A stretch of DNA of 64,000 nt from Aquabacter sp965279295 (GCA_965279295.1 CBDIHQ010000005.1); one strand, 5' to 3'; shown: positions 24,720-33,462, counted from the stretch's first letter. Numbers and translations: made by a program. The notes: generated by a model not told the origin, from the letters alone.

Positions 24720-26216
24720 TCAGCGAAGCCAGAAGCGCGGCAGCGCGATTACCAGGACAGTGAGAATTTCCAGCCTTCCCAGCAGCATCAGGAGCGTAAG
24801 CACCCAGATGGCGGCATCGGGCAGGCTGGAATAATTGCCGGCGGGGCCGATGATCGGCCCGAGGCCCGGCCCCACGTTGGCAAGGCAGGCGATGGCCGCC
24901 GAGAGCGCGACGCGCAGGTCGAGGCCCAGAGCGCTGAGCGCCACAGCGCCGACGATGAAGGTCGCGAAATACAGAAACACGAAGCTGAGCACCGAGGATA
25001 CCACATCATCGGCCACCGGCGCCCCGCCATAGCGGATCGGGAACACGCCGTTGCGATAGGAAATGCGCTTCAGGTGCTGGCGCAGCGCCTTACCGCAGAT
25101 GGCGATGCGAAGCGCCTTCAGGCCGCCCGAGGTCGAGCCGGTGCAGCCGCCCAGGAACATCAGCACGAAGAACAGGGCATCCGAGAGCGGTCCCCAATTG
25201 GTGTAGTCCACCGACATGAACCCGGTGGTGGAGATCAGCGAGGCGACGGTGAACAGCGCCCCCCGGAACGCGACTTCGCCCTGCGCGACGCCTTGCATGC
25301 TCTGCTGTGCGAACGAGGCAAGGGTGAAGACCGCGACGATCGCCAGGAACAGCCGCACCTCGGAATTCGTCACCAGCCGCGTCACGTCGCCGGAAAGCGC
25401 GCGGGCATAGAGCGGGAAGGGCAGGCTGGCCAGCAGCATGAAGACGATGGCAACATAGTCCACCCCTGCGTCCGCGAATACGCCCACCGAACTGTCGGAA
25501 TTGGCGAACCCGCCGCTGGATAGCGTCGACATGGCGATCGTCACTGCATCGAACGGCTTTAGGCCGGCCATCAGATAGCCGATGGTGCAGAGCACGGTGA
25601 GCAGCAAATAGGAGAGCAGCAGCCCCTTCGCGATGCTCTTCACGCGCGGCACGAACTTCTCCGACTTGTCGGAGGATTCGGTGCGGAACAGCTGCATTCC
25701 GCCCACCGAGAGTAGCGGCAGGACGGCGATGGCGATCACCACGATGCCAATGCCGCCGAACCAGTGCAGCAGGGCACGCCACAGGAGAATGCTGGAAGGC
25801 AGGCCGTCCAGGCCCGACATGACAGTGGCGCCGGTCGTGGTGAGGCCCGACATGCTCTCGAACAGGGCATCGGTGATGGAGAGATTTGCCCGGCCCCACA
25901 TTAAGGGCAGCGCCGCGAACACTGAGAGCACCGACCACAGGCAGAAGGTGAGAAGGAAGGCTTGGCGCAGGTCGAGCCGCCGGATCGGCGCCGCCCGGCC
26001 GGACATCCACAGCAGCACGCCGACGAAAATCGTCACCGCTGCCGAGCCGATGAACACGTCCGCCCCGCCGCTATGGCTGGAGAAATCCGCGAACGCCGGC
26101 AGCAACATGCTGGCGCCGAGGATCGACAGGACGATGCCCAGCGTCGCCGCAATCGGCCTCAGGTCGAGGTCAGTTGCCGAGCGGGCACGAACGAGAGGAG
26201 CTTTCGCGGTCTGCAT
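24720..26216 (-). CDS. trkH: Trk-type potassium uptake protein TrkH
   Basis: This 498-residue inner-membrane protein is the K+-conducting subunit of the Trk system, which works with cytoplasmic TrkA. It has about ten hydrophobic segments and the four P-loop regions of the family, for example SGLTTTGATVMSGLD and GGCTGSTSGGLKALR, whose glycines line the selectivity filter. ATG 26216 (MQTAKAPLVRAR) gives a normal length. Upstream in-frame sequence overlaps apaG and is not family-like. It starts 7 bases after the apaG stop, so the two form an operon. No trkA is in the window. Confidence 0.93.
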   Translation of the reverse strand: MQTAKAPLVRARSATDLDLRPIAATLGIVLSILGASMLLPAFADFSSHSGGADVFIGSAAVTIFVGVLLWMSGRAAPIRRLDLRQAFLLTFCLWSVLSVFAALPLMWGRANLSITDALFESMSGLTTTGATVMSGLDGLPSSILLWRALLHWFGGIGIVVIAIAVLPLLSVGGMQLFRTESSDKSEKFVPRVKSIAKGLLLSYLLLTVLCTIGYLMAGLKPFDAVTIAMSTLSSGGFANSDSSVGVFADAGVDYVAIVFMLLASLPFPLYARALSGDVTRLVTNSEVRLFLAIVAVFTLASFAQQSMQGVAQGEVAFRGALFTVASLISTTGFMSVDYTNWGPLSDALFFVLMFLGGCTGSTSGGLKALRIAICGKALRQHLKRISYRNGVFPIRYGGAPVADDVVSSVLSFVFLYFATFIVGAVALSALGLDLRVALSAAIACLANVGPGLGPIIGPAGNYSSLPDAAIWVLTLLMLLGRLEILTVLVIALPRFWLR

Positions 26217-26223
26217 CACGCGG

Positions 26224-26616
26224 TCAGTTGAGGATGCGGCGCATGTCGGGGGTATCGAGCGAAAAGGCGGGGATTTCCACGCTGAACATCTCGCCGTCCT
26301 CGGTGAGCATGTCATAGCTCCCGCTCATGATGCCGGTCGCAGTTCCGAGCGGCACCCCGCTAGTGTATTCGAAGCGCCCACCTGGCGGAAGCACGGGTTC
26401 TTCTCCGACCACGCCTGCGCCGTGCACTTCTTCCGCATGCCCGCGCGCGTCGGTGATGTTCCAGTGGCGAATCTTGAGCTGGACGGTCGCTGCCCCCAGG
26501 TTCACCACCTCGATGGTGTAGGCCCAGAAATAACGGTTGTTTTCCGGGTCGGAGCGTTCCGCCACATAGCGCGGCGTCGCCGTCACCTGGATCTGGCGCG
26601 TCGTCGCCCGGTACAT
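26224..26616 (-). CDS. apaG: ApaG (DUF525) protein
   Basis: This 130-residue protein is a standalone ApaG/DUF525 beta-sandwich domain, begun MYRATTRQIQVTATPRYVAE as in other alphaproteobacteria. Family hallmarks are FWAYTIEVVNLG, LKIRHWNITDARG and the GxGVVGEEPVLPPG-like phosphate-binding segment. ApaG has been linked to Co2+ and Mg2+ handling in enterobacteria, but its biochemical role is unsettled. ATG 26616 is chosen from the conserved start, and 24 earlier in-frame residues are unlikely. It is the first gene of an apaG-trkH unit. Confidence 0.95.
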   Translation of the reverse strand: MYRATTRQIQVTATPRYVAERSDPENNRYFWAYTIEVVNLGAATVQLKIRHWNITDARGHAEEVHGAGVVGEEPVLPPGGRFEYTSGVPLGTATGIMSGSYDMLTEDGEMFSVEIPAFSLDTPDMRRILN

Positions 26617-26701
26617 GCCCATCCATCCCCATGTTTGCAGCGCATCTGCGCATCGCGACAGTGAAGCCGCGATGCGCGCCGGGCGCAACCGGGGTTTACG
26701 T

Positions 26702-27904
26702 TCAGACCTTGGCGAGGGCCTGTTCGATGTCGGTTATCAGGTCGGAGGGATGCTCCAGGCCCACGGAAAGCCGCACGAGACCGTCCGAAATCCCCATCTC
26801 CGCCCGCGCCTCGGGGGTGAAACGCTGGTGGGTGGTGGTTGCGGGATGGGTCAGCAGGCTCTTGGAATCACCCAGATTGTTGGAGATTCGGATCAGCCGC
26901 AGGGCATTGGCGAAGCGGAATGCGCCTTCCTTGCCACCCTCCACCACGAAGGTGACGAGCGTGCCGCCGCCCTTCATCTGCCGGCGCGCCAATTCCACCT
27001 GCGGATGATCGGCCCGGAACGGGTAGAGCACCTTCGTCACCTTGGCGGCGGCAGCCACCGCATCGGCGATGATGACCGCGCTCGCCTGCTGCCGCTCGAC
27101 CCGAAGACCCAGGGTTTCCAGGCCCTTCAGCATCACCCAGGCGTTGAACGGGGAGATCGAGGGGCCGGTCTGGCGCAGGAAGGTCTGGAGATGGTCGGTG
27201 ACGAACTTCTCGGAGGCGAGCACCACGCCGCCCAGGCACCGGCCCTGGCCGTCGATATGCTTGGTGGCGGAATAGATCACCACGTCCGCGCCAAGCTCGA
27301 ACGGCTTCTGGAGCAGGGGGGTGGCGAACACATTGTCCACCACCAGCCGTGCGCCGGCGGCGTGGGCGATTTCGGCCACCGCCGCGATGTCCACCAGTTC
27401 GAGCGTCGGGTTGGTGGGGCTTTCCAGGAAGAACAGCTTGGTGTTGGGGCGCACCGCCGCCTTCCAGGCAGCGAGGTCGGTGCCGTCCACCAGGGTGGTC
27501 TCCACCTGGAAGCGGGGCAGGAATTCCTCGAGAATCCAGCGGCAGGAGCCGAACAGTGCGCGCCCAGCCACAATGTGGTCGCCGGCGCGCAACTGGCACA
27601 GCAGCGCCGCATGCACGGCGGCCATGCCGGAGGCGGTGGCGCGGGCGGCCTCGGCGCCCTCCAGCAACGCCATGCGGCTCTCGAACATGGCGGTGGTGGG
27701 ATTGCCGTAGCGCGAATACACGAAGCCGGGGTCCTCGCCCTTGAAGCGCGCCTCGCACGCCTCGGCGCTGTCATAGACAAAGCCCTGGGTGAGGTAGAGC
27801 GCCTCGGAGGTCTCGCCATAGGGCGAGCGCGCGATACCGCCTTGCACCAGGAGGGTGTCGGGATGAAGCGTGGCGGGGTCTGCGGGAGTGAACGAGGTGG
27901 CCAA
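26702..27904 (-). CDS. metZ: O-succinylhomoserine sulfhydrylase
   Basis: This 400-residue Cys/Met-metabolism PLP enzyme makes homocysteine directly from O-succinylhomoserine and sulfide. The PLP lysine is Lys215 in YSATKHIDGQGRCLGG. TSEALYLTQGFVYDSAE near the start and SRYGNPT are typical. The start is TTG at 27904 with GGAGG about 10 bases upstream. The only nearby ATG is out of frame. A SAM-II riboswitch and a strong promoter precede it, so high S-adenosylmethionine should shut it off. O-acetylhomoserine as substrate cannot be excluded by sequence alone. Confidence 0.93.
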   Translation of the reverse strand: MATSFTPADPATLHPDTLLVQGGIARSPYGETSEALYLTQGFVYDSAEACEARFKGEDPGFVYSRYGNPTTAMFESRMALLEGAEAARATASGMAAVHAALLCQLRAGDHIVAGRALFGSCRWILEEFLPRFQVETTLVDGTDLAAWKAAVRPNTKLFFLESPTNPTLELVDIAAVAEIAHAAGARLVVDNVFATPLLQKPFELGADVVIYSATKHIDGQGRCLGGVVLASEKFVTDHLQTFLRQTGPSISPFNAWVMLKGLETLGLRVERQQASAVIIADAVAAAAKVTKVLYPFRADHPQVELARRQMKGGGTLVTFVVEGGKEGAFRFANALRLIRISNNLGDSKSLLTHPATTTHQRFTPEARAEMGISDGLVRLSVGLEHPSDLITDIEQALAKV

Positions 27905-27977
27905 GGTCTTCGCGCCTCCATTATGAGGCCGAGGATACGGTGGCCGAAGCGCAAAGCGCCACGTTCGTCGTTCCCCG

Positions 27978-28034
27978 GCCTTTTAGCGATTTGTTTAACG
28001 TGGCTGCAAGCCGGCCGGCTCAAATGACCACGAG
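27978..28034 (-). ncRNA. SAM-II riboswitch in the metZ leader
   Basis: On the minus strand CGTGG (28032-28028) pairs with CCACG (28003-27999), enclosing CATTTGAGCCGGCCGGCTTG. The 3' part carries CGTTAAA and GCTAAAAGGCC, the conserved pseudoknot strand of the SAM-II (metA) class. SAM-II pseudoknots bind S-adenosylmethionine and hide the ribosome-binding site of metA/metZ genes in alphaproteobacteria. The element starts right at the predicted transcription start and ends about 73 bases before the metZ start. Confidence 0.93.
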
Positions 28035-28041
28035 GGTTGCT

Positions 28042-28070
28042 TATAAAGCCCGAGCAGGCCTTGGCGTCAA
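28042..28070 (-). promoter_or_regulatory. Sigma70 promoter of metZ
   Basis: On the minus strand TTGACG (28070-28065) and TTTATA (28047-28042) are exactly 17 bp apart. Transcription would start near 28035, at the 5' edge of the SAM-II element. This is among the best promoter matches in the window. Confidence 0.85.
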
Positions 28071-28137
28071 GGGAAGCGTCCGGTAAACCGAACGCTAGTG
28101 CCGGGCCCTTTGGTCCGCGTGGGGGAGCTTATCGCGC

Positions 28138-29241
28138 GTGGTGGAGCAAGTCAGACCCGGCATCCTGCCGGCCCAGTCGATCGCCGCCCTGCACGAAGCG
28201 GGCGGCATCCTCACGCGCGTGCCGTTCGATACCGACCAGGTGCAGCCGGCGAGCCTCGACCTGCGGCTGGGAAAGACCGCGTGGCGCATCCGCGCGAGCT
28301 TCCTGCCCGGTGCCAACATGAGCGTGAAGGAGCGGCTTGAACAACTCGCCCTCCATAAGCTCGACCTGCGCGAAGGCGCGGTGCTGGAGACCGGCTGTGT
28401 CTATCTCGTGGAATTGTCCGAGCGCCTGAAGCTGCCCGCTGATATTGCCGCCTTCGCCAATCCCAAAAGCTCGACCGGGCGGCTCGACGTCTTCACGCGC
28501 GTGATCGCTGACCGCGCGCGGGCGTTCGACAACATCCCCCACGGCTATGAGGGTCCGCTTTACCTCGAAGTGTCGCCGCGCACCTTTCCGATTTTGGTGC
28601 GCGCGGGTTCGCGGCTTTCGCAGGTCCGGTTCCGGCGCGGTGTTTCCAAGCTCTCGGACCTTGAGCTTCTGAACCTCCAGCGCGACGAATGCCTGGTGGA
28701 TTCCGATGCGCCCGACGTTGCGGGTGGCGGCATCGCGGTGGGTGTGGATCTCAATGCCAGCACCTGGGACGGCCTGCTCGGTTTCCGCGCCAAGCGCCAT
28801 ACCGGCGTGATCGACGTGGATCGCCGCGCCGCCCTCGCTGTGGAGGATTTCTGGGAGCCGATACGCGCGCGCGGGCAGGGCAGCCTCGTGCTCGATCCGG
28901 ATGCCTTCTACATTCTCGCCTCGCGTGAGGCGGTGCATGTTCCGCCCGACTATGCCGCCGAGATGATCCCGTTTGACCCGCTGGTGGGCGAATTCCGGGT
29001 GCATTACGCCGGTTTCTTCGATCCCGGCTTCGGCGATGCGGCGGTGGGCGGCAGCGGCGCGCGCGCGGTGCTTGAGGTGCGCTCGCGCGAGGTGCCGTTC
29101 ATCCTGGAACACGGGCAGACCGTGGGCCGGTTGATCTACGAGCGCATGTCCGCCCGGCCCAAGGTGCTGTACGGCGAACTCGGCTCGAACTACCAGGGCC
29201 AGGGCCTCAAGCTTTCAAAGCACTTCCTGCCGCTGGCCTGA
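28138..29241 (+). CDS. dcd: 2'-deoxycytidine 5'-triphosphate deaminase, double-length form
   Basis: This 367-residue protein is the long Dcd form known from alphaproteobacteria, nearly twice E. coli Dcd (193). It deaminates dCTP to dUTP for thymidylate synthesis. The N-terminal half has VQPASLDLRLG and AFANPKSSTGRLDVFTRVIA, matching the dUTPase/Dcd trimer fold. The C-terminal half shows a second, diverged copy ending EHGQTVGRLIYERM and YQGQGLKLSKHF. It starts at GTG 28138, with GGGGGAG about 16 bases upstream. It diverges from metZ, whose promoter lies just upstream. Confidence 0.88.
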   Translation: MVEQVRPGILPAQSIAALHEAGGILTRVPFDTDQVQPASLDLRLGKTAWRIRASFLPGANMSVKERLEQLALHKLDLREGAVLETGCVYLVELSERLKLPADIAAFANPKSSTGRLDVFTRVIADRARAFDNIPHGYEGPLYLEVSPRTFPILVRAGSRLSQVRFRRGVSKLSDLELLNLQRDECLVDSDAPDVAGGGIAVGVDLNASTWDGLLGFRAKRHTGVIDVDRRAALAVEDFWEPIRARGQGSLVLDPDAFYILASREAVHVPPDYAAEMIPFDPLVGEFRVHYAGFFDPGFGDAAVGGSGARAVLEVRSREVPFILEHGQTVGRLIYERMSARPKVLYGELGSNYQGQGLKLSKHFLPLA

Positions 29242-29252
29242 GGCGCGCGCCG

Positions 29253-29600
29253 CTATTTGCCTTCCAGCATGGCGCGGGCCTCGCCCACGGCCTTCAGGCA
29301 TTTGGCTTCATCGCCGGCGGCCTGGAAATTCTGCGCCGCATTGAGCGCCGCGCCCGGACCCACCGGCTTGTCGGCATCGCCGCCCGCCGCTGCGACGGAA
29401 GCGGGGGTGGGCTGGCGATCCATCTGAGCCGCCACGGACTGGGCATCGGACGGCAGATTTGCGGCCGGCGGACTGACGGCCTTGATGCGTGCCTGGATGG
29501 CAACGATCTGCTCCAGGCATGTTTCGGCGCGCGCGGCGGCACCCGGCAGGGTGAGCGCGGCCATGCAGGTGGCCAGGGCGAACAGTCGAGTCTTAGGCAT
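29253..29600 (-). CDS. Exported small protein, 115 aa, unknown function
   Basis: No family is recognised. The first 25 residues are a signal peptide (hydrophobic LFALATCMAALTLPGAAARA, then cleavage before ETCLEQI). The mature part, about 90 residues, is helical and Ala-rich with two cysteines (TCLEQ and KCLKAV) that may form a disulfide. A polar linker SVAAAGGDADKPVGPG separates two helical halves. It converges on dcd and lies 87 bases downstream of the efflux operon on the same strand, where it could be a late operon member. Confidence 0.65.
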   Translation of the reverse strand: MPKTRLFALATCMAALTLPGAAARAETCLEQIVAIQARIKAVSPPAANLPSDAQSVAAQMDRQPTPASVAAAGGDADKPVGPGAALNAAQNFQAAGDEAKCLKAVGEARAMLEGK

Positions 29601-29687
29601 GCTGGCTCCGTTCGTTGCCGCCACCGGCGGGTCGAAAAGCGGGCGGAGTTTGTCTCCGCAAACGTCTGAGGGCAAGGCTGAAATGCC

Positions 29688-31271
29688 TCAATGGGCGGGC
29701 GCTGCCGCCGCAGCCTTGGGCTTGCGGACCAGAAGCACCAGGAAGATCGCGACGCACAGGAACAGCGCGATCACCAGGAAGACGTCGGCAAACGCCATGA
29801 CCAGCGCCTGCTGGCGAACAATCTTCGCCACCTGCTTCGTGGCGGCAAGCTCGGCGCTCGACCCGAGCCGGCCCTGTATGCCGCCCTGGATATTGGCGAG
29901 CGTTTCGAGGACCACCGGGCGGGACCATGTGACCGCCTCGCGCAGCCGCTCGAGGTGCAGGTCCCAGCGGGTGTTGAGGACGGTGACGATGACCGCAAGC
30001 CCCACCGCGCCGCCCAGGTTCCGCATGAGATTGAACAGGCCGGAGGCATTCTTGATCTGGGAGGGCGGCAGCGTGCCGAGCGCCACCACATTGATGGGCA
30101 CCATGCACATCATGAGGGCGGCTCCGCGCAGCATCTGCGGCGTTAGCATCTCCCAGAAGCCCCAATCCTTGGTGATCGGTAGCAACTCGAACGAGGAGAT
30201 GATGAGGAACACGAAGCCGGTGCCGATGACGTAGCGTGGGTCGACCTTGCGGGCCAGCGTGCCTACGATCGGCGCGGCCAGGAACATTGTGGCCCCGGTG
30301 ACGAACACCGTCTCGCCGATTTCCAGCGCATTGAAGCCGCGCACCTGGGCGAGGAACAGCGGGTAGAGATAGGTGAGGCCGTAGAGCACCGTTCCCAGCA
30401 TGAAGGTGAGAACCGAGCCGACTGCGAAGTTGCGGTCCTTATAGGCCATCAGGTCCACCACCGGCTGGCGCGCGTTGAAGGCGCGCCAGAAGAACAGCGC
30501 GCCGCCGATCACCGCCAGCACCGCGAAAAGCGTGATGATGGGGGACTGGAACCAGTCGTCCTTCTCGCCCTCTTCGAGCACATATTCGAGGCTGCCGAGC
30601 AGCACCGCCATGCCCACAAGGCCGGGGATGTCGAAATTCTTTAAAAGGTGGAATTCCGGTTCGTCGAAATCCACCAGGAACCAGCACAGCAGCGTTGCCG
30701 CGATGCCCGGCGGCACGTTGATGAGGAACAGCCAGTGCCAGGAGAAATAGTCGGTGAGATAGCCGCCGACCGTCGGGCCGATGGTCGGCGCGAGCGTGAC
30801 GACCAGGCCCACCAGCGCCATCACCGGCCCCTGGCTGCGCTTGGGGAAGATGGTATAGGCCGCCGCGAAAGCGGTGGGGATCATGCCGCCGCCTATGAAG
30901 CCCTGGAGCGCGCGGTAGAGGATCATCTGCTCGATCGAACTGGCGGTCGAGCACAGCACGCTGGCGAGCGTGAAGCCGGCAGCGGAGAGGGCGAAAAGAA
31001 TGCGGGTGGACATGGCGCGGGCGAGGAAGCCCGACAGCGGGATCATCACCACCTCGGAGATGAGGTAGGAGGTCTGCACCCAAGAAATCTCGTCGGGGCT
31101 GGCCGACAGGCCGGCCTGGATTTCCGAAAGAGATGAGGAAACGATCTGGATATCCAGGATCGCCATGAACATTCCGAAGATCAGCGCGAAGAAGGCGATC
31201 AGCCGGCGCGGCGTGACCTGGGGCTCGGGCGGCGCCAGCCGACCCGCCTGTGTGCCGGCCGGGCCAGCCAT
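29688..31271 (-). CDS. DHA2-family drug efflux permease (EmrB-type)
   Basis: This 527-residue inner-membrane protein fits the 14-helix DHA2 major-facilitator group. It has MFMAILDIQIVSSSLSEIQ in helix 1, the motif-C-like GPTVGGYLTDYFSWHWLF, and RALQGFIGGGMIPTAF. EmrB-type pumps export hydrophobic drugs or toxic acids by proton antiport, together with a periplasmic adaptor and an outer-membrane channel. Its ATG overlaps the adaptor's stop (ATGA), so the pair is translationally coupled. No TolC-type gene is adjacent. The substrate is unknown. Confidence 0.93.
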   Translation of the reverse strand: MAGPAGTQAGRLAPPEPQVTPRRLIAFFALIFGMFMAILDIQIVSSSLSEIQAGLSASPDEISWVQTSYLISEVVMIPLSGFLARAMSTRILFALSAAGFTLASVLCSTASSIEQMILYRALQGFIGGGMIPTAFAAAYTIFPKRSQGPVMALVGLVVTLAPTIGPTVGGYLTDYFSWHWLFLINVPPGIAATLLCWFLVDFDEPEFHLLKNFDIPGLVGMAVLLGSLEYVLEEGEKDDWFQSPIITLFAVLAVIGGALFFWRAFNARQPVVDLMAYKDRNFAVGSVLTFMLGTVLYGLTYLYPLFLAQVRGFNALEIGETVFVTGATMFLAAPIVGTLARKVDPRYVIGTGFVFLIISSFELLPITKDWGFWEMLTPQMLRGAALMMCMVPINVVALGTLPPSQIKNASGLFNLMRNLGGAVGLAVIVTVLNTRWDLHLERLREAVTWSRPVVLETLANIQGGIQGRLGSSAELAATKQVAKIVRQQALVMAFADVFLVIALFLCVAIFLVLLVRKPKAAAAAPAH

Positions 31272-32509
31272 CAGCGCACCGGCGCGGCGGCCACGCTGAC
31301 GCTTTCGGGTCCGGTCCTGATGTCCACGGTGGCCACCACGGAAAGGCCCGGACGCATGCGGCCGCTGGCGAGTACATCCGCCGGAACCTTGATGCGCACC
31401 GGCACGCGCTGGACGATCTTAGTGAAGTTGCCGGTCGCGTTTTCTGGCGGCAGGAGGCTGAACACCTGCCCGGCGGCGGGTGCGATGCTCTCCACCGTGC
31501 CGACGATCGGGTGTCCAGGATCGGTATCCAGCGTCAATTCCACCCGCTGGCCGGGCTTCAGGGCGCCGATCTGGGTTTCCTTGAAATTGGCGTCCACATA
31601 GGCGCCGTTGTCGGGCACCAAAGCGGCTAGCCGCTTTCCGGCAGAGACATAGTCGCCCACTTCGACGGCCTTGTTGCCGAGCGTGCCGGCGAACGGCGCA
31701 CGCAGTACGGTCGCGTCGAGGTCGAGCTGGGACTTCGCGAGTTGGGCTTCAAGCTCGGCGCGCGTGCCCATGGCCTCCACCCTCTGTGCCTTCAGCACAT
31801 CGAGGTTCGACTGAGCCAGCGCCACCGCTGCCTGCGCCGAGAGAATGCCGGCCGCGGTCTTGTCCCTGTCGGCGCGGGCGACGTCGAGGGCCTGCTGGCT
31901 GGCGAATTTGTTTTCGGCGAGCTTGGTGGTGCGGTCGAAATCGGCGTTCGAGCGGGTCTGATCCGCTCTGGCGGAGGTCAATTGCGCCTGTGCCTGATCG
32001 ATGGTCGCGGCCTGGGCGTCCGCCTGCTTGCCGAGACGGGCGATGGTCGCGTCCTGGGTGCCGATCCTGGCCTGGGCCTGTTGCACGGCGACGCGATAAT
32101 CGCTGTCGTCGAGCCGCACCAGAACCGCGCCGGCCTCGACATGGCTATTTGCCAATGCTGGCACCGCCGCCACATAGCCCGACACCTTGGGTGCCACCAT
32201 CACCATGTCGGCGCCCACATAGGCGTTGTCGGTGGAAATCTGGAACCGGCCCGCCGTCCAGTAGTGATAGCCGTACCAGCCGCCGGCAGAGATCACGACG
32301 AGGGCAACCGCCATCAGGATAACGCGGCGGCGTCCACCGGTCTTCGGCGCGGCCGGCGCGGGGCTCTCGCCGGTTCCGGCGGGCGGAACTGCGGCGGGCT
32401 TCGCTTTGGCGGAATCGAGCGATGGCGGAGCGGATGTCACGACCGATATGGCCGGAGCTGAGGTCTTCTGCTGTGCGTTCATGTCTGGCTCTGTCGAGGG
32501 GGCGTTCAT
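31271..32509 (-). CDS. HlyD/EmrA-type membrane fusion protein
   Basis: This 412-residue periplasmic adaptor links the pump to an outer-membrane channel. A Pro/Ala-rich cytoplasmic tail is followed by one transmembrane helix (about residues 58-80, MAVALVVISAGGWYGYHYW). Then come the biotinyl-lipoyl segment (FQISTDNAYVGADMVMVAPK), a long coiled-coil region of Ala/Gln/Asp repeats (about 130-235), and the beta-barrel part (LRAPFAGTLGNKAVEVGDYV). ATG 32509 and ATG 32482 are both possible, neither with a strong ribosome-binding site. It is the first gene of the efflux unit and diverges from its TetR regulator. Confidence 0.92.
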   Translation of the reverse strand: MNAPSTEPDMNAQQKTSAPAISVVTSAPPSLDSAKAKPAAVPPAGTGESPAPAAPKTGGRRRVILMAVALVVISAGGWYGYHYWTAGRFQISTDNAYVGADMVMVAPKVSGYVAAVPALANSHVEAGAVLVRLDDSDYRVAVQQAQARIGTQDATIARLGKQADAQAATIDQAQAQLTSARADQTRSNADFDRTTKLAENKFASQQALDVARADRDKTAAGILSAQAAVALAQSNLDVLKAQRVEAMGTRAELEAQLAKSQLDLDATVLRAPFAGTLGNKAVEVGDYVSAGKRLAALVPDNGAYVDANFKETQIGALKPGQRVELTLDTDPGHPIVGTVESIAPAAGQVFSLLPPENATGNFTKIVQRVPVRIKVPADVLASGRMRPGLSVVATVDIRTGPESVSVAAAPVR

Positions 32510-32598
32510 CCGCCCGGCGTGTATGGGGGAAGAAGAGCGGGGGCGGTGCCCTTCTTCCCCCAACGCCAGTCAAGGCTTCGGGTTGCGGTCCGATGCCT

Positions 32599-32617
32599 TG
32601 ACCGAACGGTTCGGTCA
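32599..32617. promoter_or_regulatory. TetR-type operator 1 (perfect palindrome)
   Basis: TGACCGAACGGTTCGGTCA is a perfect 19-bp palindrome centred on 32608. It lies between the divergent emrA-like and tetR genes and has the size and symmetry of a TetR-dimer site. A second copy is centred 62 bp away. Confidence 0.8.
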
Positions 32618-32660
32618 CGACGCTCTTGACTTACGACAGCCGCAGAGCCAATTCAAGAGA

Positions 32661-32679
32661 GAACTGAACGGTTCGGTCA
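32661..32679. promoter_or_regulatory. TetR-type operator 2 (imperfect palindrome)
   Basis: The right half GTTCGGTCA is identical to operator 1. The left half GAACTGAAC differs at three of nine positions. The two centres (32608 and 32670) are 62 bp apart, about six helical turns, so dimers would sit on the same DNA face. Confidence 0.72.
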
Positions 32680-32800
32680 ATTTTCTCTCCGAGCCTGTCA
32701 AAAACCGTTGGAAAACGTGCTTCCGTCTCCGCCCCTCTCGGTCGCAATAGTCTTGCGCATGCCGGTCGGGGCGCGCAGAAGGGATTTAAAGGAGCCCATC

Positions 32801-33460
32801 TTGTCCGAGGTCCAAGTCAAGGAAGTCACGTCCAGCGCCGGGCAAGACCCGGAGAAGCGCCGCCAGATTCTGTCCGGCGCGCGGCAGGTATTCCTTGATC
32901 GCGGCTTCGATGGCGCCAGCATGGGCGACATCGCCCGCGCGGCCGGTGTGTCCAAGGGTACGCTCTACGTCTATTTCCAGGACAAGATCGACCTGTTCGC
33001 CGCGCTGGTGAGCACGGAATGCGCCGAGACCGCCGAGCGGGTGTTTGTGCTCGATACCTCGGGCGATATCTCCGAGGTGCTGAACAAGCTCGGCCACTCC
33101 TTCATCCAGGCGATGATCCGGCCGAGCCATATCGCCACCGTGCGCACCATCATTGCGGTGGCTGGCAAGTTCCCGGAGATCGGCCGCCGCTTCTTCGAGG
33201 CGGGCCCGCGCGAGGGCATTCGGCGCCTTTCGGCCTTCTTCCAGTCCAAGGTGGACGAGGGCGTGCTCGACATCGACGATGTGGAGATCGCCGCCGGACA
33301 ATTCTTCGCCTTGTGCAAGGATGCGGTGTCCACCCCGATCCTCATCGGCTGCGTCGAGCCGCCCGACCCTGGCTATAACGAGCGCGTTGTGAAGAAGGCG
33401 GTGGAGTTTTTCCTCTGCGTCTATGGCGTCGAGCAGAAAGCGTTGCGCAAGCGGCCCTGA
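32801..33460 (+). CDS. TetR-family transcriptional regulator
   Basis: This 219-residue regulator has an N-terminal TetR helix-turn-helix (about residues 22-66) with MGDIARAAGVSKGTLYVYFQ, and a C-terminal ligand-binding domain resembling the AcrR/AefR C-terminal type. The TTG at 32801 has an AAAGGAG ribosome-binding site 7 bases upstream. An in-frame ATG at 32759 lacks one. It diverges from an EmrAB-type efflux pair, with two matching palindromes between them, so it very probably represses both itself and the pump. Confidence 0.9.
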   Translation: MSEVQVKEVTSSAGQDPEKRRQILSGARQVFLDRGFDGASMGDIARAAGVSKGTLYVYFQDKIDLFAALVSTECAETAERVFVLDTSGDISEVLNKLGHSFIQAMIRPSHIATVRTIIAVAGKFPEIGRRFFEAGPREGIRRLSAFFQSKVDEGVLDIDDVEIAAGQFFALCKDAVSTPILIGCVEPPDPGYNERVVKKAVEFFLCVYGVEQKALRKRP

Positions 33461-33462
33461 GC

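Noticed and set aside
26615..28027. 470-codon plus-strand frame opposite metZ
   Set aside because: It covers metZ and its riboswitch in antisense, without a domain or start signals.
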